Assembly (NCBI GenBank): GCA_028276075.1
Contig: JAPYXA010000029.1
Span: forward strand, 1-6,528
Direction: 5' to 3'
DNA length: 6,528 nt
DNA from: Minisyncoccota bacterium
GTDB lineage: Bacteria; Patescibacteriota; Minisyncoccia; UBA6257; HR35
Each line of letters opens with the position of its first letter. Position 1 is the first letter of the stretch. The translations under genes were made by a program, and so were the position numbers. Below, in pieces: positions 5,915-6,528 of the stretch. The notes beneath the pieces were generated by a model that had not been told where the DNA came from, made no database searches, and was given only the letters and a program-made list of their open reading frames with translations.

Positions 5915-6528
5915 TATAATAAGCTATATTTACCTGGATTCTCATCTTTAATTAATCTACCGCTTTCTAAAATTAAAACTCTTTTTTTTAAAGAATCAAC
6001 AATTTCTTTATTATGAGTTGCTAATATAATACTTATGCCTCCCTTATTTATATCTTTTAAAATTTCTATTATTTCATAAGTAGCAATAGGATCTAGATTA
6101 CCAGTTGGCTCATCAGCTAAAATAACTTCTGGCTTATAAACTAAACAGCGCGCTAGACAAACTTTTTGTTTTTCTCCACCAGAAAGGCTTTCGGCAATTT
6201 GATCCAATCTTCCTTTAATTTTAAGTTTTTCTGCTATATAATAAACTTCTTTTTTAATTTCAGAGTAAGATTTGCCTATTATTTCAAGAGGCAAAGCAAT
6301 ATTCTCAAAAACTGTTTTTTTATTTAATAATTTAAAATCTTGATGAATAATAGCTATTCTTTTTCTTATTTCATTTAATCTTCTTGAAGGAAGATCTAAA
6401 ATATTTTTACTTTTAAAATAAACCGCTCCTTTGCTTGGTTCTTCTTCTCTTCTTAATATTTTTAAAACAGTACTTTTCCCTGCTCCTGATTTTCCTATTA
6501 AGAAAACAAACTCTCCTGCTTCTACTTC
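5914..6528 (-). CDS. ftsE: Cell division ATP-binding protein FtsE, 5' end missing
   Basis: FtsE is the cytoplasmic ABC ATPase that drives FtsX. The frame is open from the right edge to TAA at 5916-5914, giving the last 204 residues. FtsE is usually about 220-230, so only the first strand region, some 20-25 residues, is lost. Fragment numbering: Walker A GKSGAGKST (12-20), Q-loop HQDFKLL (62-68), ABC signature LSGGEKQ (115-121), Walker B VILADE (135-140) running into PTGNLD, and H-loop ATHN (170-173). All catalytic elements are intact. The one-base TAATG overlap with ftsX separates it from generic ABC ATPases and supports the FtsE call. A shorter gene starting at TTG 6294 would lose Walker A and is not credible. 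Confidence 0.94.
   Translation of the reverse strand, partial: EVEAGEFVFLIGKSGAGKSTVLKILRREEEPSKGAVYFKSKNILDLPSRRLNEIRKRIAIIHQDFKLLNKKTVFENIALPLEIIGKSYSEIKKEVYYIAEKLKIKGRLDQIAESLSGGEKQKVCLARCLVYKPEVILADEPTGNLDPIATYEIIEILKDINKGGISIILATHNKEIVDSLKKRVLILESGRLIKDENPGKYSLL

Noticed and set aside
5914..6294. A separate 126-residue ABC protein starting at TTG 6294
   Set aside because: The frame continues upstream to the window edge and includes Walker A and the Q-loop, so this is only part of ftsE.

Overview
The window is very AT-rich and carries compact, mostly overlapping housekeeping genes. A/T-only leaders generally replace Shine-Dalgarno sites. The proteins are lysine- and isoleucine-rich, and several look like the divergent forms common in the Candidate Phyla Radiation (Patescibacteria, perhaps a Parcubacteria-like lineage). 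Examples are a MurC with EADEY and TNIDYDHPD motifs, a nucleoside diphosphate kinase enlarged to 184 residues, and a short two-CxxC L32. The lineage is inferred from style and gene content, not proven. TGA is used as a normal stop in an ATGA overlap, which argues against the UGA-to-glycine code of Gracilibacteria and Absconditabacteria.

Layout: (1) 1-1260, minus strand: murC, cut off by the left edge. (2) 1261-1514: a 254-base, extremely AT-rich divergent control region. It holds a perfect 13-bp inverted repeat just upstream of murC and a consensus extended -10 promoter pointing right. (3) 1515-3051, plus strand: tRNA-Gly(CCC) without an encoded CCA, followed after 12 bases by a CCA-adding-enzyme gene. 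(4) 3058-4941, minus strand: ndk, rpmF, nusB and rnc in transcription order. This block is tightly packed, with an ATGA overlap between rpmF and nusB and a 44-base overlap between nusB and rnc. It converges on cca with a 6-base gap. (5) 5006-6528, minus strand: ftsE (start lost at the right edge) and ftsX, joined by a TAATG overlap.

Functionally the window covers two themes. One is RNA and translation: tRNA-Gly, CCA addition, ribosomal protein L32, the antitermination factor NusB and RNase III for rRNA processing. The other is cell wall and division: MurC for the peptidoglycan precursor, and FtsEX for divisome control of peptidoglycan hydrolysis. Ndk supplies NTPs and dNTPs.

I see no mobile element, CRISPR array, defence system or clearly new system. 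The items most worth checking are the tRNA/cca linkage, the dif-like palindrome before murC, the Asp-to-Asn change at a catalytic position of RNase III, and insertions in MurC and Ndk.
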